Positions 1 to 12,115 of a DNA stretch of 64,000 bases are shown here, in pieces. Position numbers and translations under genes: made by a program. The first letter of the stretch is position 1. Each line of letters opens with the position of its first letter. Location: positions 248,001 through 312,000 of the forward strand of contig FMBT01000292.1 in assembly GCA_900095095.1 (NCBI GenBank), written 5' to 3'. This DNA is from Fragilariopsis cylindrus CCMP1102 (taxonomy: Eukaryota; Bacillariophyta; Bacillariophyceae; Bacillariales; Bacillariaceae). The notes under the pieces are model-generated. The model was not told where the DNA came from and did no database searches. It was given only the letters and a program-made list of their open reading frames with translations.

Positions 1-489
1 TCACTACCGTACCGTATGACTAAATCAAATACTATCCTATATGCCTTGTTTTCACTTTTTGTGTTTTAACCGTATTTTATTTCCACTTTTTAATAAGGCT
101 TAGACGATTCTGGTCAAATCACTAATAAAGGTCGTAGTCCTCGACACTTCAGCACACGATTCGAACACAACAGAGAGCTTCTGGAACGTTCAACAGAAGA
201 TTGGAACAACGAGTTACAAAAATAATAATAATGATAATGATATATTCACAGAAGATGATCTTGAATAGTATAAATCTAATTTACTCTTCCGCGACAAAGG
301 CCAACCAGTATTGTCGTCATAATTTCGGTGACAATCTTGCCACAAAAGGCGTTCATTAGCACCATGAAAAAGGCGCACATTTAGAAAAACATAAAGCAAT
401 TTCTCAAAATTCCTTTAGAATTTTTAATTTATAAAAACGAAGTTAAGATGCAGACAAGGTTTAATTTGTGTTTTAACTTTAATAAGATT
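1..489. other. Intergenic, no gene seen
   Basis: AT-rich sequence downstream of the photolyase gene. The only ORF (positions 214-399, minus, 61 codons) starts at a non-ATG codon and has no recognisable domain. I see nothing else here. Confidence 0.5.
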
Positions 490-3400
490 CTACTTTCTCT
501 TCCTACGAGTAGTTTTCTTTCGACGCACACTTGTTGGATCATTTTTGAGAAGTCCACCATTTTCATTGATGCGATACTCTTTTTTTGTGAAGACGATTGT
601 TTTCGATCCGTTGGGAAGTTGAATCAAATCATAACCTCGACTATCATTATACTCTTGAGACTTCCGACGCATACTCAGAGTGCTATCGACACTCAATTGC
701 CTTTCGGCTTTCAAGTCTGTCACTATACGGTGTGGATATGTACGACCCAAGACAACTTTAGCTTGCAGAAGAACGTCTATGGATCCTTCCCACGGACGAT
801 GTATTAGGGCACTTGTTGGCAGGTCTGCTAGCTCGGGTACCCAACGTTGAGTATACGCTCCAGTAGAGTCTTGTGATGCAGTCGTGGGCGACAAGATGAA
901 ATTCCATTGATCAATACCAGAGCGGCCAGCATTTTGCCACATCATTGCGTTGATCGCAGAATCGGCATCAACTAAAGTATAATGAAACCATTCGCAACCT
1001 TTGGTCCAGTTTACTCGTAAATACTCAACCAGAAACGACGCAACGACCATGCGAATACTTTGAGTCATCCACCCTGTCGCATAAAGCTCTCGCATACCAG
1101 CATCAACGATGGGAAAGCCGGTCATCCCTGTCTTCCAGGCATGGAAACGACGCTCTTCCTCGTCTGGTCCGTCAACCCATTCCATATCTTCATAGTGACT
1201 CCGAATACAACGGGTTCTCATGTCAGGGAAGACGGATAACTGATAATAGGCTAGATCTCTCCAAATAAGTCGTCGAGCTAAGGTTTTGGGTGACAATCCA
1301 CTGTCTTCAATTCTCCAATATAGTTGGTTCGGAGACAGCGTGCCAATTCGGAGATGGGGGGATAACTGAGATGTGGCACCATCCTGGTCAGCACGACTGC
1401 GTTCCATTTCATATTTTTTCATTCCGTTGCGTGCAAATACCTCCATAGCATCGTTAGCTATTTATTTTGTGGGTGTGATATCGAATTAATGAAAAGAAAA
1501 TAAATAGGGTCAGCCAAATAAGGGATTTCTTCTTATGTAATGCACTGTACTCTAGTGGACTTTAATTGGATTAATGTTGCGTTTATTTTCACTCACCAGC
1601 CTTCTCACTCATCGGAAATCGCTTCCGGATTGGTTCATCCCACTTGTGATTTCCAGTTACCTTCACAATGTTCAAGTCATTTACAGTCGAGGTGCTTATA
1701 CTGTCAGTATATGTTGGTAATGATGTCTCTTCCAAGAGTCGGAAGGTATCAACACGTGGCGTTGGACGAGGAGGAGGACCAAAATTTTTCCTACAATTAT
1801 TGAGAAATGGCATCAGTGTAGCGAAGTGACCGCCATCAAAATCAGAGGATAATTCAATTTTATCAGGGTCGTAAAGTAAAGATGATTGCGTCTCATAAAC
1901 TTGAACGCCTCTCTTAATCAAAAAGTCTTTTCGGAAGTCTCCTCGTTTTCGACCTTCTGGTGTGAATTCTTTATTCCAGAACACAGCTTTTGCTCCTACT
2001 TTATCAATAAGATCACGAATCTCAGTAACACCGTGTTCCGGTCCATCATCCGTATTCGTACACAAGCGGCATTCTAAGTGAAGGTCGAATGACTGCAGAG
2101 AAGTTTCTAAACTATACAACGCATCCTGGAGACAGACAGCAATCGCTCCCTTTGCGCTCCACATCCCATCACTATCTTCTTTCGTCCAAAGAAAAACAGG
2201 GAGCACTATTTTATGCCTTCTAGTGGCCTCTTCTACAGCTTTATTGTCTTGTAATCGTACATCATGCGTACCAAAGATGAGAAGACAGGGGTCGTCAGAA
2301 CGAATTATATTTTTCTTTTCCAATGATGATCTTGCATTATTTATCATCAATTTCGGTCGTTTGGTTGCCGAGATATCAATGTCACTATTACTAGTGCCAG
2401 TAGTACTACTAGATACAGTTTCTTTATTTCCAGTAATTTCGTCGTCTTTTGATCCTACAGCTCTTTCCATTATATCATGTACCATACCCATATCTTTTTC
2501 TGTTCGAATACCGGGAGCCTCCCATAATAGCTCGATATTGTTTTTCATATATATTTTTATCATTTCGGAAACAATAGCAGTGGCATGTTCAGGGCCACTC
2601 AAAAATTCTTGACTGAGGAAGACACCATTCCATGGCCGGAATTTTTGTTGTGCGATAAGTTGTTTTGTTGGCAGGAACAACGATCCTGCTATTGATATAT
2701 CATCATAATTTAATTCCTTCGCTTTGCTATAACAAAATTCTATTCCATTTTTCAAACTATTCAAATCAGTACCGAATTGTAGATATATCTTAGAAACACA
2801 ACCTGTTGCGAATTTTTCCTCTAAACGTCGGTTCTCTTCTTCCTGATCAGAAGATGATGGAAAGTATGGGTTGTACGCAACAGAAATTTTCGGTTTGGTT
2901 TTTTTAGAGCTCGATTCGGCAGATGTAGATTTGATATCTTGTACAGCTTTGAGGGCCTCTATCGTGTTCCATTGAGTCGTTTTTTTACCACTTCCACTGA
3001 TTAAGAGAATTTCATCAGCGTTACAATAATCCTCCTCTAAATCTTTTAAAAATGGATCTCGTTGCTCAGCGATTCCCTTTCGGGGGACCTTGTTGTATTT
3101 GAGTGAATAATGTGCACATATGTTGGACTCTGGGTATACTTCTCGTATCGAATCGATCCATACATTCATCGTATCTTTCTTGTCCTTGTTCACGATATTA
3201 AAACGAGAAATCCCCTCCGATTGAAGAAATCGAATTCTATCCTTCAGGTCATCAGGGTTCTTGAAAAATAATTCAACACGCGTTGAAAAAGACGATGTAG
3301 TAGATATCGTACGTGATGGCTTCATCGTCAGTGAACAGACAGTGGGCAGAAGTAGTAGTAGAAGAAGTGACGATAACGGGAACGGATAACGACGCAACAT
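490..3400 (-). CDS. MTHFR-like domain fused to photolyase/cryptochrome
   Basis: Two exons, 3400-1597 and 1457-490, joined by a GTGAGT...TAG intron (1596-1458). The splice is phase 1 and in frame, giving about 923 aa. Residues 1-24 look like a signal peptide. Residues ~41-320 resemble the methylenetetrahydrofolate reductase TIM barrel: a VELFF start like the catalytic-Glu strand of MTHFR, then an IAGSLFLPT-type strand late in the barrel. After a Ser/Thr-rich linker, ~371-520 is the photolyase alpha/beta antenna domain, beginning PCLLIFGTHDVRLQDN. Exon 2 holds the FAD domain, with SQLSPHLRIGTLSP, TGFPIVDAGMRELYATGWM, the DADSAINAMMWQNAG segment and a basic tail (RRKKTTRRKRK). Photolyases use methenyltetrahydrofolate as an antenna, so a folate-binding domain in the same chain is suggestive, but that link is inference. 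Repair versus signalling cannot be told from sequence. Confidence 0.88.
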
Positions 3401-3703
3401 TTATTCTTTATCCATTGTGAAGAGAGAGAAAAATGATCTTGGAGTCTGAAACAATCAAACAATCGATTGCTGATAGGATGCGCCACTTGAATTCTGCCCT
3501 TTCGTCTACAGTGCAGCTAGCAGAGATGAAATCACATACGACTAGTATATTTGTACATGATAGTAGAATGGTTTAATAAGATTTATAATTTTTTGCAATC
3601 CTGTATATTTCTTCATCAATAATACAATCTTCATCATTGTATCATCCTTCAAAATATGTCGATTCTGGCATAAATAATTACACAGCTGTCTATGGAAGTA
3701 TCT

Positions 3704-4918
3704 TTAATTTGCTACTGGAAGTACGACAGGTACCCAACTTTCGTAATCCCAAATTTTATGGTTGTACTGAGAAAGGAATTGTGGTGGTCCCGCAGTACTG
3801 GTTGGATTGATACGCAGTTCTCCATCTCGAACGCTTTCTAAAAGTTTGGACTCAGACCAGACCAACATCAATGAGCACACACGTTCCTCAACATCATTCC
3901 AACGATAATCCGGACGACCTGCCTTATCATAGCGAAAGCCAAGAGTACCAATTGGAGCCTTCTTGTGAAAAACTCCTTGCAACTGTGATTCCAAGGCTAG
4001 TATCAGAGTGTCCTTTCCGTTACCAGCATTTGCTTTATAGGAGCATATTGTCGTATACCGTACATCAGTTTTGAGAAGCATGTTCCTAGTCAATCCACGA
4101 TGATCTGGATTGGTGGGTGAAAAAGTAGGATTATTGTTAGCTGTATTTTGGGACAAGTAACGATGACATTCTTCTTGGTTCTCCGGACGGGATGTGATGC
4201 AGAAGTTAAAGTGAAGTAAGGGTTCATGAGCAAGACCATGTTGAAGCGCTTCAAAGACAGTAGGCTTTCCGAATGGAAGACTGTGGGTAGCAAAAGGAAC
4301 ATTGAGATCACTAACAAAAACGATTGGTAGGTGGAGGATACGATTCATCAAAGCAGTAATGTCGATGTATTCATTGTGATTATAAACCTGTGCTAGACTT
4401 GTTGCCACTATGTGTTTTCGTTCCCTGTCTCGTTCATCTTTTGCGCGCTGATCAAAATCCCCTTGCCTGATCATCAAATCCATCTCATATTCCTCGTTTT
4501 CCATTAGGGCTACCTGTCGGGCTGCTCTTCTAACAGGATGGTTATTACCAGGTTGTCCACGAGCGGCAGAGACACGTGTTTCGCTAATAATATGATCCCC
4601 CAAAACCTCACGAATTTTCTTGAATCTGTGTGCGAACCATACTCGTCTTTGTGGGTCTTCGTTCATGCGATCAAGGAAATTCCTTGCTAGTACCGACTGA
4701 ACACCAGCAGCATCAACAAAATCATCACACAATTGCACCATGTTACGCTTAATCCAACCAGGTGGTAATGATCGACCCCGATTAGCTGGGACGAGGTAGT
4801 GAGTGAAATATAGTGGGAAATGTGCGTCCAAAAGTTCGAGGGTATTCAAATCATATTCCCACATATTTCTGACTCGAACCTCCCGGAACGGTTCACTAGC
4901 ACGCCTATACGTTGGCAT
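3704..4918 (-). CDS. Hypothetical protein, 404 aa
   Basis: A single open frame. The first in-frame ATG is at 4918 (MPTYRRASEP, in context AAGATGCC); the frame extends upstream only through non-ATG codons. I recognise no family. The protein is soluble, with no signal peptide or membrane segment. It has a charged helical stretch in the middle (RQGDFDQRAKDERDRERK) and a conserved-looking C-terminal half (FVSDLNVPFATHSLPFGKP; GTLGFRYDKAGRPDYRW; IWDYESWVPVVLP). The absence of low-complexity runs and the sustained frame argue for a real gene, possibly lineage-specific. It is convergent with nothing and is followed upstream by a tandem-repeat region. Confidence 0.6.
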   Translation of the reverse strand: MPTYRRASEPFREVRVRNMWEYDLNTLELLDAHFPLYFTHYLVPANRGRSLPPGWIKRNMVQLCDDFVDAAGVQSVLARNFLDRMNEDPQRRVWFAHRFKKIREVLGDHIISETRVSAARGQPGNNHPVRRAARQVALMENEEYEMDLMIRQGDFDQRAKDERDRERKHIVATSLAQVYNHNEYIDITALMNRILHLPIVFVSDLNVPFATHSLPFGKPTVFEALQHGLAHEPLLHFNFCITSRPENQEECHRYLSQNTANNNPTFSPTNPDHRGLTRNMLLKTDVRYTTICSYKANAGNGKDTLILALESQLQGVFHKKAPIGTLGFRYDKAGRPDYRWNDVEERVCSLMLVWSESKLLESVRDGELRINPTSTAGPPQFLSQYNHKIWDYESWVPVVLPVAN

Positions 4919-4993
4919 CTTGGTACTATTTGATATTGTACAAAGTTCTAATTTATGTGAATTAAAACGAGTGTACCAAAAATGATGAATCAA

Positions 4994-6051
4994 TAATTTT
5001 TGTTAATTTTTATATTTATTCATTCTCCTAAAACATTTCCTAAAACAAGTAGAAAGAGTACCAGATCCTACACGAGATTTAAGAAGTAAAGAATTTAAAG
5101 CAATCATGAAAAGGGATTTCGTTATGTAAGTTTTATTCCCACCGCTGCTCGAAAATGCATATCATAATGATTTAGGTAAATCGAATCCCATCCCTTGCAA
5201 TATGCTCATTCCCACCGCTGCTCGAAAATGCATATCATAATGATTTAGGTAAATCGAATCCCATCCCTTGCAATATGCTCATTCCCACCGCTGCTCGCAA
5301 ATGCATATCATAATGATTTAGGTAAATCGAATCCCATCCCATGTAATATGCTCATTCCCACCGCTGCTCGAAAATGCAATGTTAACAATTCCTTACTCTC
5401 ATCGCTCCTATGCAATGTTCACTCCCATCCCACGCACGAACAACTTTGTTAAATTCGTTATGTACATTTCATTCCCATCGCTGCTCGAAAATGAATATCA
5501 ACGTAATGCTCTAAGTGATTTGACTCCCACTACAATTAAAACTTGAACAGAGTAAGATAATTCGAAAAAAAAGGTACAACATTTATTACTATTTAGGGTT
5601 AGGGTTGATCCAAGTACGAGATTAATATTTAAATTTAAATCTAATCGAAAATAAATCGGGATCTGTCCGTCGTCCGTAGTATAGTTTACTTGCGAGTCGT
5701 GTCCTAGATTAGCTTCGAAAATGTGCTCGATTCAGTCGTGCACATTGAACATTGCGATGGGGGGATGCGATTTTTATTTTATTCGATTTTTATGATAAAA
5801 TACGATTCGTCATTCGCCGATGACACTTCACAGCTGCGAAGAACAAAAGCGTACACTCATCATTGGTTGTTGCTGTACAGTAATATAGGAACATGACAGA
5901 AAGGTATCTGCACAAAGTTAAATACCAAATGATATTATACTACACCTTTTACCGTTAACAACAAAAGAAAACTCCATCGCATCGAATCTCTTCCGTCCGC
6001 AACGCACAAGTATACTGGTACACAGGTACGAATACGCATATCGCATACATA
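4994..6051. other. Intergenic region with tandem repeats
   Basis: This stretch contains the 73-bp tandem repeat (5135-5377), degenerate copies of its first ~20 bp near 5471, and a short telomere-like TTTAGGGTTAGGG at about 5593. The last 300 bp presumably hold the promoter of the downstream F-box gene; I see no convincing TATA box. Confidence 0.5.
5135..5377. repeat. 73-bp tandem repeat, 3.3 copies
   Basis: Copies begin with ATTCCCACCGCTGCTCG at 5135, 5208, 5281 and 5354, exactly 73 bp apart. The first three are nearly identical; the fourth is truncated after about 24 bp. Each unit includes ATGCATATCATAATGATTTA, which contains the inverted pair ATCAT/ATGAT. A diverged piece recurs at ~5471. 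The function is unknown. Confidence 0.92.
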
Positions 6052-8484
6052 ATGAGTCTTAAACCTGATCCTGATACAAACACCACCACCGGTAGCGATT
6101 GCTACGAGCAATTCAGTTTAAGCGAAGATCAAGAAGATACCGCCGACGACATCGACGACGATAATGATGATGATGATGATGATGATGATCACGAAGAAGA
6201 ATTTATTAGTCCAGCATCGCCGTCTCTGCCACTAGAACCGACACAAGTCGAAATGCAACAGCAACCAACTTCGCCCCCGTCGCCGTCGCCGCTGTCTAGT
6301 GATGGTGATGGTGATGGTGATGGAATTGGAAACCTACCTGCTCAATTACATCCAGCGTGTTCACAAGGAATTCGAAGAGTATCTTCTTGTTATGGGAACC
6401 ATGAGTCGATGGTAGATCTATTATCACAGCTAGGTGATAAAAATAAACCTGCAAGTAGCAGTAGCAATAGCAATAGTTACGATACCTTCAAAAACAAGAA
6501 CAAGAACGAGATCGTGGATAATCATCGAAAATATGATGTTGATGATGATGATGATGAAAACAACAACAACGATAATGCTAACACCCACTACTGGCCAATT
6601 ATTGATAATTATAATAATTCAGTTGACAATATTTTCTCTCACGATATTATGATGCAAGTGTTTACCTATTTAGATACTAATTCATTGATGAGTTTTAGCG
6701 AAACGGCTCGACGATGTAATTATGAAACATTTTATTTTCTACAACTACAGCTCCAACAAGCATTGCTAGTAGAGAACAATAATAACGATGACAATATTAA
6801 AAAGATGAAGAATGATAATGATAACAACAACAACAACAACAGTACAAGACAAAATAACAGTAATAACAATACGAATACGAATACGAATACACCACCACTA
6901 GGGATGGAATCACAAACTGGAAACAATCAACACAGTTTATTAACAACTATCGAAGATTCTGCTTCAATATTATCTCGCGTGGCGAAACAAGATATGGTAA
7001 AAGCTAAGGAAATTGTACAGCAATATCAAGACTCGAACTCTACCTTACGGCAAATGCCATTATCGTACTCGTTGGCGTATGTAAGACATTATTTATTACA
7101 CAATGGCTTTCACAATATGTTTTCCAACAACAACAACAACAACAACAGTAGCGATGTTAATAATAACAGCAATTCTACGATGACATCACCATCATCCCAG
7201 ACGCTGGCAAGTGCGGCTATATTCATGACTGTTGTGGGAGCAGCATCACTCGCCGCATCGTCAGATGCTGCCGTGATAGCCGATGAATTACCAAATGTCT
7301 TATTCCGAGTTGGATTTGTTGGAGGTCTCGTGAATGCAGCACGGAAATTATCAGATACAGAGCGTGGAATGGCTGTGAGAGAAAAGGCGGAACAAATGGC
7401 TCGATCTATGAAAGAGTTACCGGCCGCCTTGATGACTACGACGGCAACAACGACGAGAGAAGAAGATGAGCAACATCACCAAGAACCGCAACAGCAATCT
7501 TCCCAACGGACACAACCATTACATCAGCAATCAGACGAAGTACACAAAGAAACGCAATCACAATCACATCCCCAACAAAGGACGAAACTTCCCTCTCTTT
7601 TTGAAATGAGACGAATGTTACATGAAATGATGAGTAATCTTGCTGCGAAACAGGAAAGACAACCGATATTGTTCGATCCGTACGATCATTTGCCATCTTC
7701 AAAAGATAAAGATAATACCAATGATACCGGTATAAGTAGTAAAGAAGGTGATGAAGGAGAGAAGAAGAACTGTGGTGGTGGCGGCCAAGAAGCGTCGACG
7801 CCACAACAAACGACCACGGCTACGAATATGAATACTCCTGTTGATCGTAAAATGCCCAGTGGTTGTGTCGGGGCTTATTCTCAAGCCATTTATGAAGCTG
7901 CTAATCATACCACAAAACAGATAAAAGAAAGTAGGATATCCAAGTTTCAAGCACTATCTACAGAAGATCAACGAGAGCGATCTGTTGAATTCTTAGCTGC
8001 TTGTACTTCGAACGATTCACTTGATCGAGTCAAGGAAATGATATCAATAATGGATGTAAATCGTTTCTTTGTTGGTAATGATGGTACCGAAACTTGTGCT
8101 CTCCATACATCATCCTTTAATGGGGCTGATAAGGTTGTTGACTTTTTATGCATGGATATCCATCACCAGAACTCACAACTGGATGGAGGTCTATGTGATG
8201 TCAACTCTAGAGATACCAATGGTTGGACTGCTTTGCATTTTGCAGCTGGTGCTAATTCGGTTCCGGTGGTTCGAGTGCTTGCTCGACATGGAGCTACATT
8301 CAACGTGGAAGCACAAAACGGTTATTCACCCCTCGAATGGGCCATTCGACTTTCTAACGAACAAGTTGCGGAAGAATTAAGGGTTCTCATGATCAGAGTG
8401 GGTACAGATCACAGTATGTGGATATCCAGCCAGCCCCTTGCATCAATTGCGAACCGCTTCTTTTCTCTCATTCCTACACAATAA
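6052..8484 (+). CDS. F-box-like and ankyrin-repeat protein
   Basis: An intronless frame of 810 aa with its ATG at 6052. The N-terminus (1-190) is acidic and low-complexity, with a poly-Asp run and Ser/Pro-rich segments. Residues ~190-235 (IFSHDIMMQVFTYLDTNSLM...) look like an F-box: a hydrophobic helix, then the YLD.NSL turn. Poly-Asn and Asn/Thr runs separate it from a helical middle part, including a hydrophobic Ala-rich stretch at ~380-420 (LASAAIFMTVVGAASLAASS). The C-terminus (~650-790) contains ankyrin repeats, clearest at DTNGWTALHFAAGANSVPVV and NGYSPLEWAIRLSNEQVAEEL. F-box plus ankyrin suggests an SCF substrate receptor; no target can be named. Confidence 0.75.
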   Translation: MSLKPDPDTNTTTGSDCYEQFSLSEDQEDTADDIDDDNDDDDDDDDHEEEFISPASPSLPLEPTQVEMQQQPTSPPSPSPLSSDGDGDGDGIGNLPAQLHPACSQGIRRVSSCYGNHESMVDLLSQLGDKNKPASSSSNSNSYDTFKNKNKNEIVDNHRKYDVDDDDDENNNNDNANTHYWPIIDNYNNSVDNIFSHDIMMQVFTYLDTNSLMSFSETARRCNYETFYFLQLQLQQALLVENNNNDDNIKKMKNDNDNNNNNNSTRQNNSNNNTNTNTNTPPLGMESQTGNNQHSLLTTIEDSASILSRVAKQDMVKAKEIVQQYQDSNSTLRQMPLSYSLAYVRHYLLHNGFHNMFSNNNNNNNSSDVNNNSNSTMTSPSSQTLASAAIFMTVVGAASLAASSDAAVIADELPNVLFRVGFVGGLVNAARKLSDTERGMAVREKAEQMARSMKELPAALMTTTATTTREEDEQHHQEPQQQSSQRTQPLHQQSDEVHKETQSQSHPQQRTKLPSLFEMRRMLHEMMSNLAAKQERQPILFDPYDHLPSSKDKDNTNDTGISSKEGDEGEKKNCGGGGQEASTPQQTTTATNMNTPVDRKMPSGCVGAYSQAIYEAANHTTKQIKESRISKFQALSTEDQRERSVEFLAACTSNDSLDRVKEMISIMDVNRFFVGNDGTETCALHTSSFNGADKVVDFLCMDIHHQNSQLDGGLCDVNSRDTNGWTALHFAAGANSVPVVRVLARHGATFNVEAQNGYSPLEWAIRLSNEQVAEELRVLMIRVGTDHSMWISSQPLASIANRFFSLIPTQ

Positions 8485-8940
8485 AATAGAGACCGCCCCT
8501 AATAATCTCCATATATTCTGAAAGTACATATTCGATAAATAAGCTATAGGCCAAAAAAATTGTGAGGAATAAGAATTCGCATTTTGTTTTTGTTTACTAC
8601 TGTACTGTACTGTACTGTATATCATTATATCTATGTATTATATATAGATATATATTAAGATTTTTAGCATACAATAGCCTCAAGGTGCTCTACAAATTCT
8701 TGTTCCCGCGTACAATTTTAGGCCTTTTTTTGAAGCGATAATACCGCGCTCAATCATATGCGTTCGACATATAGTACTGTCCCACTGCGTTGTTAACTTT
8801 CTTGGTTGTATCTCTAACAAATTCAAAAATAATCATTAACACAAGTTCAACGTTGCTGTCATTGTCTTCTACACTTTCAATTATATCGCTCTATTATATC
8901 TTCTTGCTATCTACTAGCCTCCTCTACAATTTTATCCTGT
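8485..8940. other. Intergenic region
   Basis: AT-rich spacer containing a short TACTG tandem run near 8600 and an AT-rich imperfect palindrome around 8625-8655. No coding sequence is visible. The 3' part is probably the WD40 gene promoter and 5' UTR. Confidence 0.4.
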
Positions 8941-11900
8941 ATGGTGGACGACGGAGAGACACGTATGCAAGAGGCCTTATTTGTACAAGCCTTGGCCGCA
9001 TTGCAATTGCATGAAGAGGACAACGACAACGTAGACGCTGGTGTTACAACAAACGACGACGACGACGACGACACAAACGACGACGACGACACAAACGACA
9101 GCGAATTTCTTCTCTCTCTAGAAAATATCGAACCGCAACCTCTCGTTGAAGATCTGGATATCCATTACAACGAAAACGACGAAAACGGTAGTAGTGATCC
9201 ATTATCCATATTAAGCCCAGAAATTATAGCATTGCTGTCGATAGATAACGACGGCGACGACGACGGGACTAACTACTATGCTACAAATGATATAGCAGCA
9301 CAAAAGGAAGAACAAACTTACTCGCTAGCTATTGAGAAAGAGGCAGTTGTTGATAACAATAATACTGATTTAAGTACCCCGAATACTACCACGGTCACAG
9401 CTGATTCTCTTCCCGACATTGAAATTGACTTCGGAGACGATTCCTTTCTAGTAGACCCAAATCAACTTTATTCTGTTTTTGACGAGGATTTTAACAACGA
9501 GGGAACAAGGAACAACGATAGCGACGCATTCCTAGAAGAAGAGGAGGTAGGGGATAATATTGAAAATAACGAAGACGTTCACGACGAGCTTGTTGATCAA
9601 TTTTATCCATCACTATCAGGTCAAGAACAGGAGGATTTGTTTGATAATCCGATTGACTTGGAAACAGAAGAACTATTGAAAGAGCTTGCGAATATGTCAC
9701 TTTTTGGGGATACAAATGATACTACCAGTTCTCACTCAGCTATCGACAATAGTGACAATATCAATATCAATAGCAATGACAATAGCAACGATGCGAGTAA
9801 CGAAAGTGCTGCAAATGCAATTGTCGCCGGGGAAGATCTATTGATGGATCCTTCCTATTATTCTCAAATGGAAGTAACGGGTACTGATGGGCTTCCCTTT
9901 TATCTAGTGTGTCAACCCTGTGGTGACGATAACGACGGCAATGATGCTAATGGTATGGGGAATGGTAATCATAACGGCACATACGGAGGAGAAGATCAGT
10001 TTCATTCGCTTAATCATAATCTTCCACCCATTACCGAAGATCTACCTCTAAACGACCACAACGACTACGCTACTGACGTACGGGATTTACGAGAGTTGTA
10101 CCTTGCATCGTCTAAACAGGAACTTATACCGCTGGATCACAGCGATCCTCTATTAAAAGAACTTGAAGCCCAAATCGATGACACTGAAGATGAAGATGAC
10201 ATCCAGCTTGAACATTACCCTGAAGAAGATGAGACTACAAGGAATGTCGCTAAGCATTGGACAGAGGCATTTGGAATCAAGTTGGATGAAAGTACAATAC
10301 CCGTTACAAATAATGCTCCGCCGAAGCCCTCGAAGGACACTTCTAAGTTGTGCTATGGTCATAAGGAGACAATTTATGGGGTATCCTTTAGCGAAGACGG
10401 AAAGTACGTTGCAACTGCTAGTCAAGATGCGACTATTTGTATTTGGAATGCATCTACAAATAGATTGTTGGCAACGCTTAAGGGGCATGACATAAAATAC
10501 GAATGTTTACGCGTTGATTGGGCGAGTAGTGTTTGGGCGGACGAAATTTTAGACCGATCGGCACGCTTTGCAAATCTCCTTGCAAGTAGTGCAGCTGACG
10601 GTACAGTAAAATTGTGGTCCTGCGAAGAATCGAAAGATGGCGACCAGCGTATGAGTAAATGGAAGTGTGAATATACTATGGATCATGCCGCTTTATTGTC
10701 GCAGGGAACAAAAAGTGACAGCAGAGAAGGAGAAGAAAAATCAGGGGAAAATATAAATGAAGAAGCATCTTCCGAAGTTGAAAACAACAAGGACGATGGC
10801 GGCGATAAGCCCCAAGTCTACTCACTTCAATTTATTGATCACTGGAAGATTTTCACGAAGGAGCTTCATCAACATCAATGTCAGCACCATCCACAGCAAG
10901 ACCAGGAACAACAACAGGCATCGAACAATGATTGCGACGACAAGAATTCATTTCTTATGACTTCTTCAGACGAGTTTATCCATTTGTGGGAGGTACCTGG
11001 CCATCCCTACGATCAGCAACTCAAATCGGGTGACCATAAGATTCGTATCCTACAAGAAGATATCAAACTCAAAGAAGTCATGAGTCTCCATTTTGGTCCC
11101 CTCGATCAGTATGGTTTCGGTGTGACAGCGTGCAGTATAACTGGAACGGTCCAATTGCCATCTCCCCCGAAAGTAGAACAAAGCATAGATGATGATGAAA
11201 TATTTTTCGGCGGTGAAAGGAATCCGACTAATACTATCTTTGTTTTCGATGCTTCGTATTGTCCAGCCAGTGGACTATTGGGCGTGGCTCTTGCCGATGG
11301 AAGCTTGAGACTAGTCAATGGGAGGGGTGAATGTATTTCTGTCATCAACCTTCCAGGTAATCGATCGCATTTGACCTCGTTTTGCTGGAGTTCTTGTGGA
11401 ACTAGATTGGCCACGTGCGCTGCTACGGGACATTTGTAAGTTATGTATATATGGTACTGTCTTTTCATGCATCAATGATAGGAAATATAAATATTGCACT
11501 CCGTTTCACCACCTTGTAACGTCATATTTCTGCATCTCAACTCTTTCGATTTTTCTTCCTATTTCCCCATTTTGTCTGTACTTGTATCCACCTCTCCGGG
11601 ACAAACTCTTTTTCTCATCTATTAGGCTGACATGGTCACTGGATCCTGAAAGTCATGAAGGAGGAAACCGACAAACTGTCGCAACATGTACCGCTATTTT
11701 TGAAGGAGGACATCAACCGGGAAGGCCTCTTTTTGGATCTCGTTATTGTGGTGGACCAGATGAAAATTTGCTCGTCTCTTGGGGTGTCGATGGGAAACTA
11801 TGTATGTGGTATTCTAATTCTCGTGGGAATATCTACGATCCCGTTGCCGTTCTAAAGGATGATACGGATTATCCAATTTATGCTTTAGACATTTCACAGT

Positions 11901-12115
11901 CCGAAAGAAATGTGGTGGTAGGTGGTGGTAGTGGCGAAAGTGGATTCATTGGCACTCCGATTCATTTATATAACATCCCTCCTGTCGAAGCAATACAGAC
12001 CGAAAAAGAAGCTGACAGTGGTCCAACTAGCGATAGTAGCGAAAAGGATGTCAAAGAACTCACGACGGCGACAGCAAAAATCGTAACGGATAGCTCTGAA
12101 TCAGAATCATCTTAA
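8941..12115 (+). CDS. WD40-repeat protein with acidic N-terminus
   Basis: Two exons, 8941-11435 and 11626-12115. The GTAAGT...ATTAG intron is phase 2, restoring GHL|LTWSLDPES, for about 994 aa. Residues 1-460 are acidic and Asn/Asp-rich without a recognisable fold. From ~468 there are WD40 repeats: GHKETIYGVSFSEDGKYVAT ending in ICIW, then LLASSAADGTVKLW, MTSSDEFIHLWEVPG, LLGVALADGSLRLV and, in exon 2, NLLVSWGVDGKLCMW. At least six blades are discernible, interrupted by acidic and Gln/His-rich insertions, so one beta-propeller is likely. The tail (Ser/Glu-rich) looks disordered. It is probably a scaffold; partner and pathway are unknown. Confidence 0.85.

Noticed and set aside
5135-5377. CRISPR-like array
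   Set aside because: The 73-bp units are directly tandem without unique spacers, and the genome is eukaryotic.
6732-6926. Antisense ORFs opposite poly-Asn/poly-Asp tracts (also at 32072-32302 and 28806-29168)
   Set aside because: They are leucine/serine- or tyrosine-rich mirror translations of trinucleotide-rich coding sequence.
11396-11625. N-terminal extension of the second WD40 exon as a separate gene
   Set aside because: This stretch is the intron (GTAAGT...ATTAG); the coding frame joins perfectly when it is removed.
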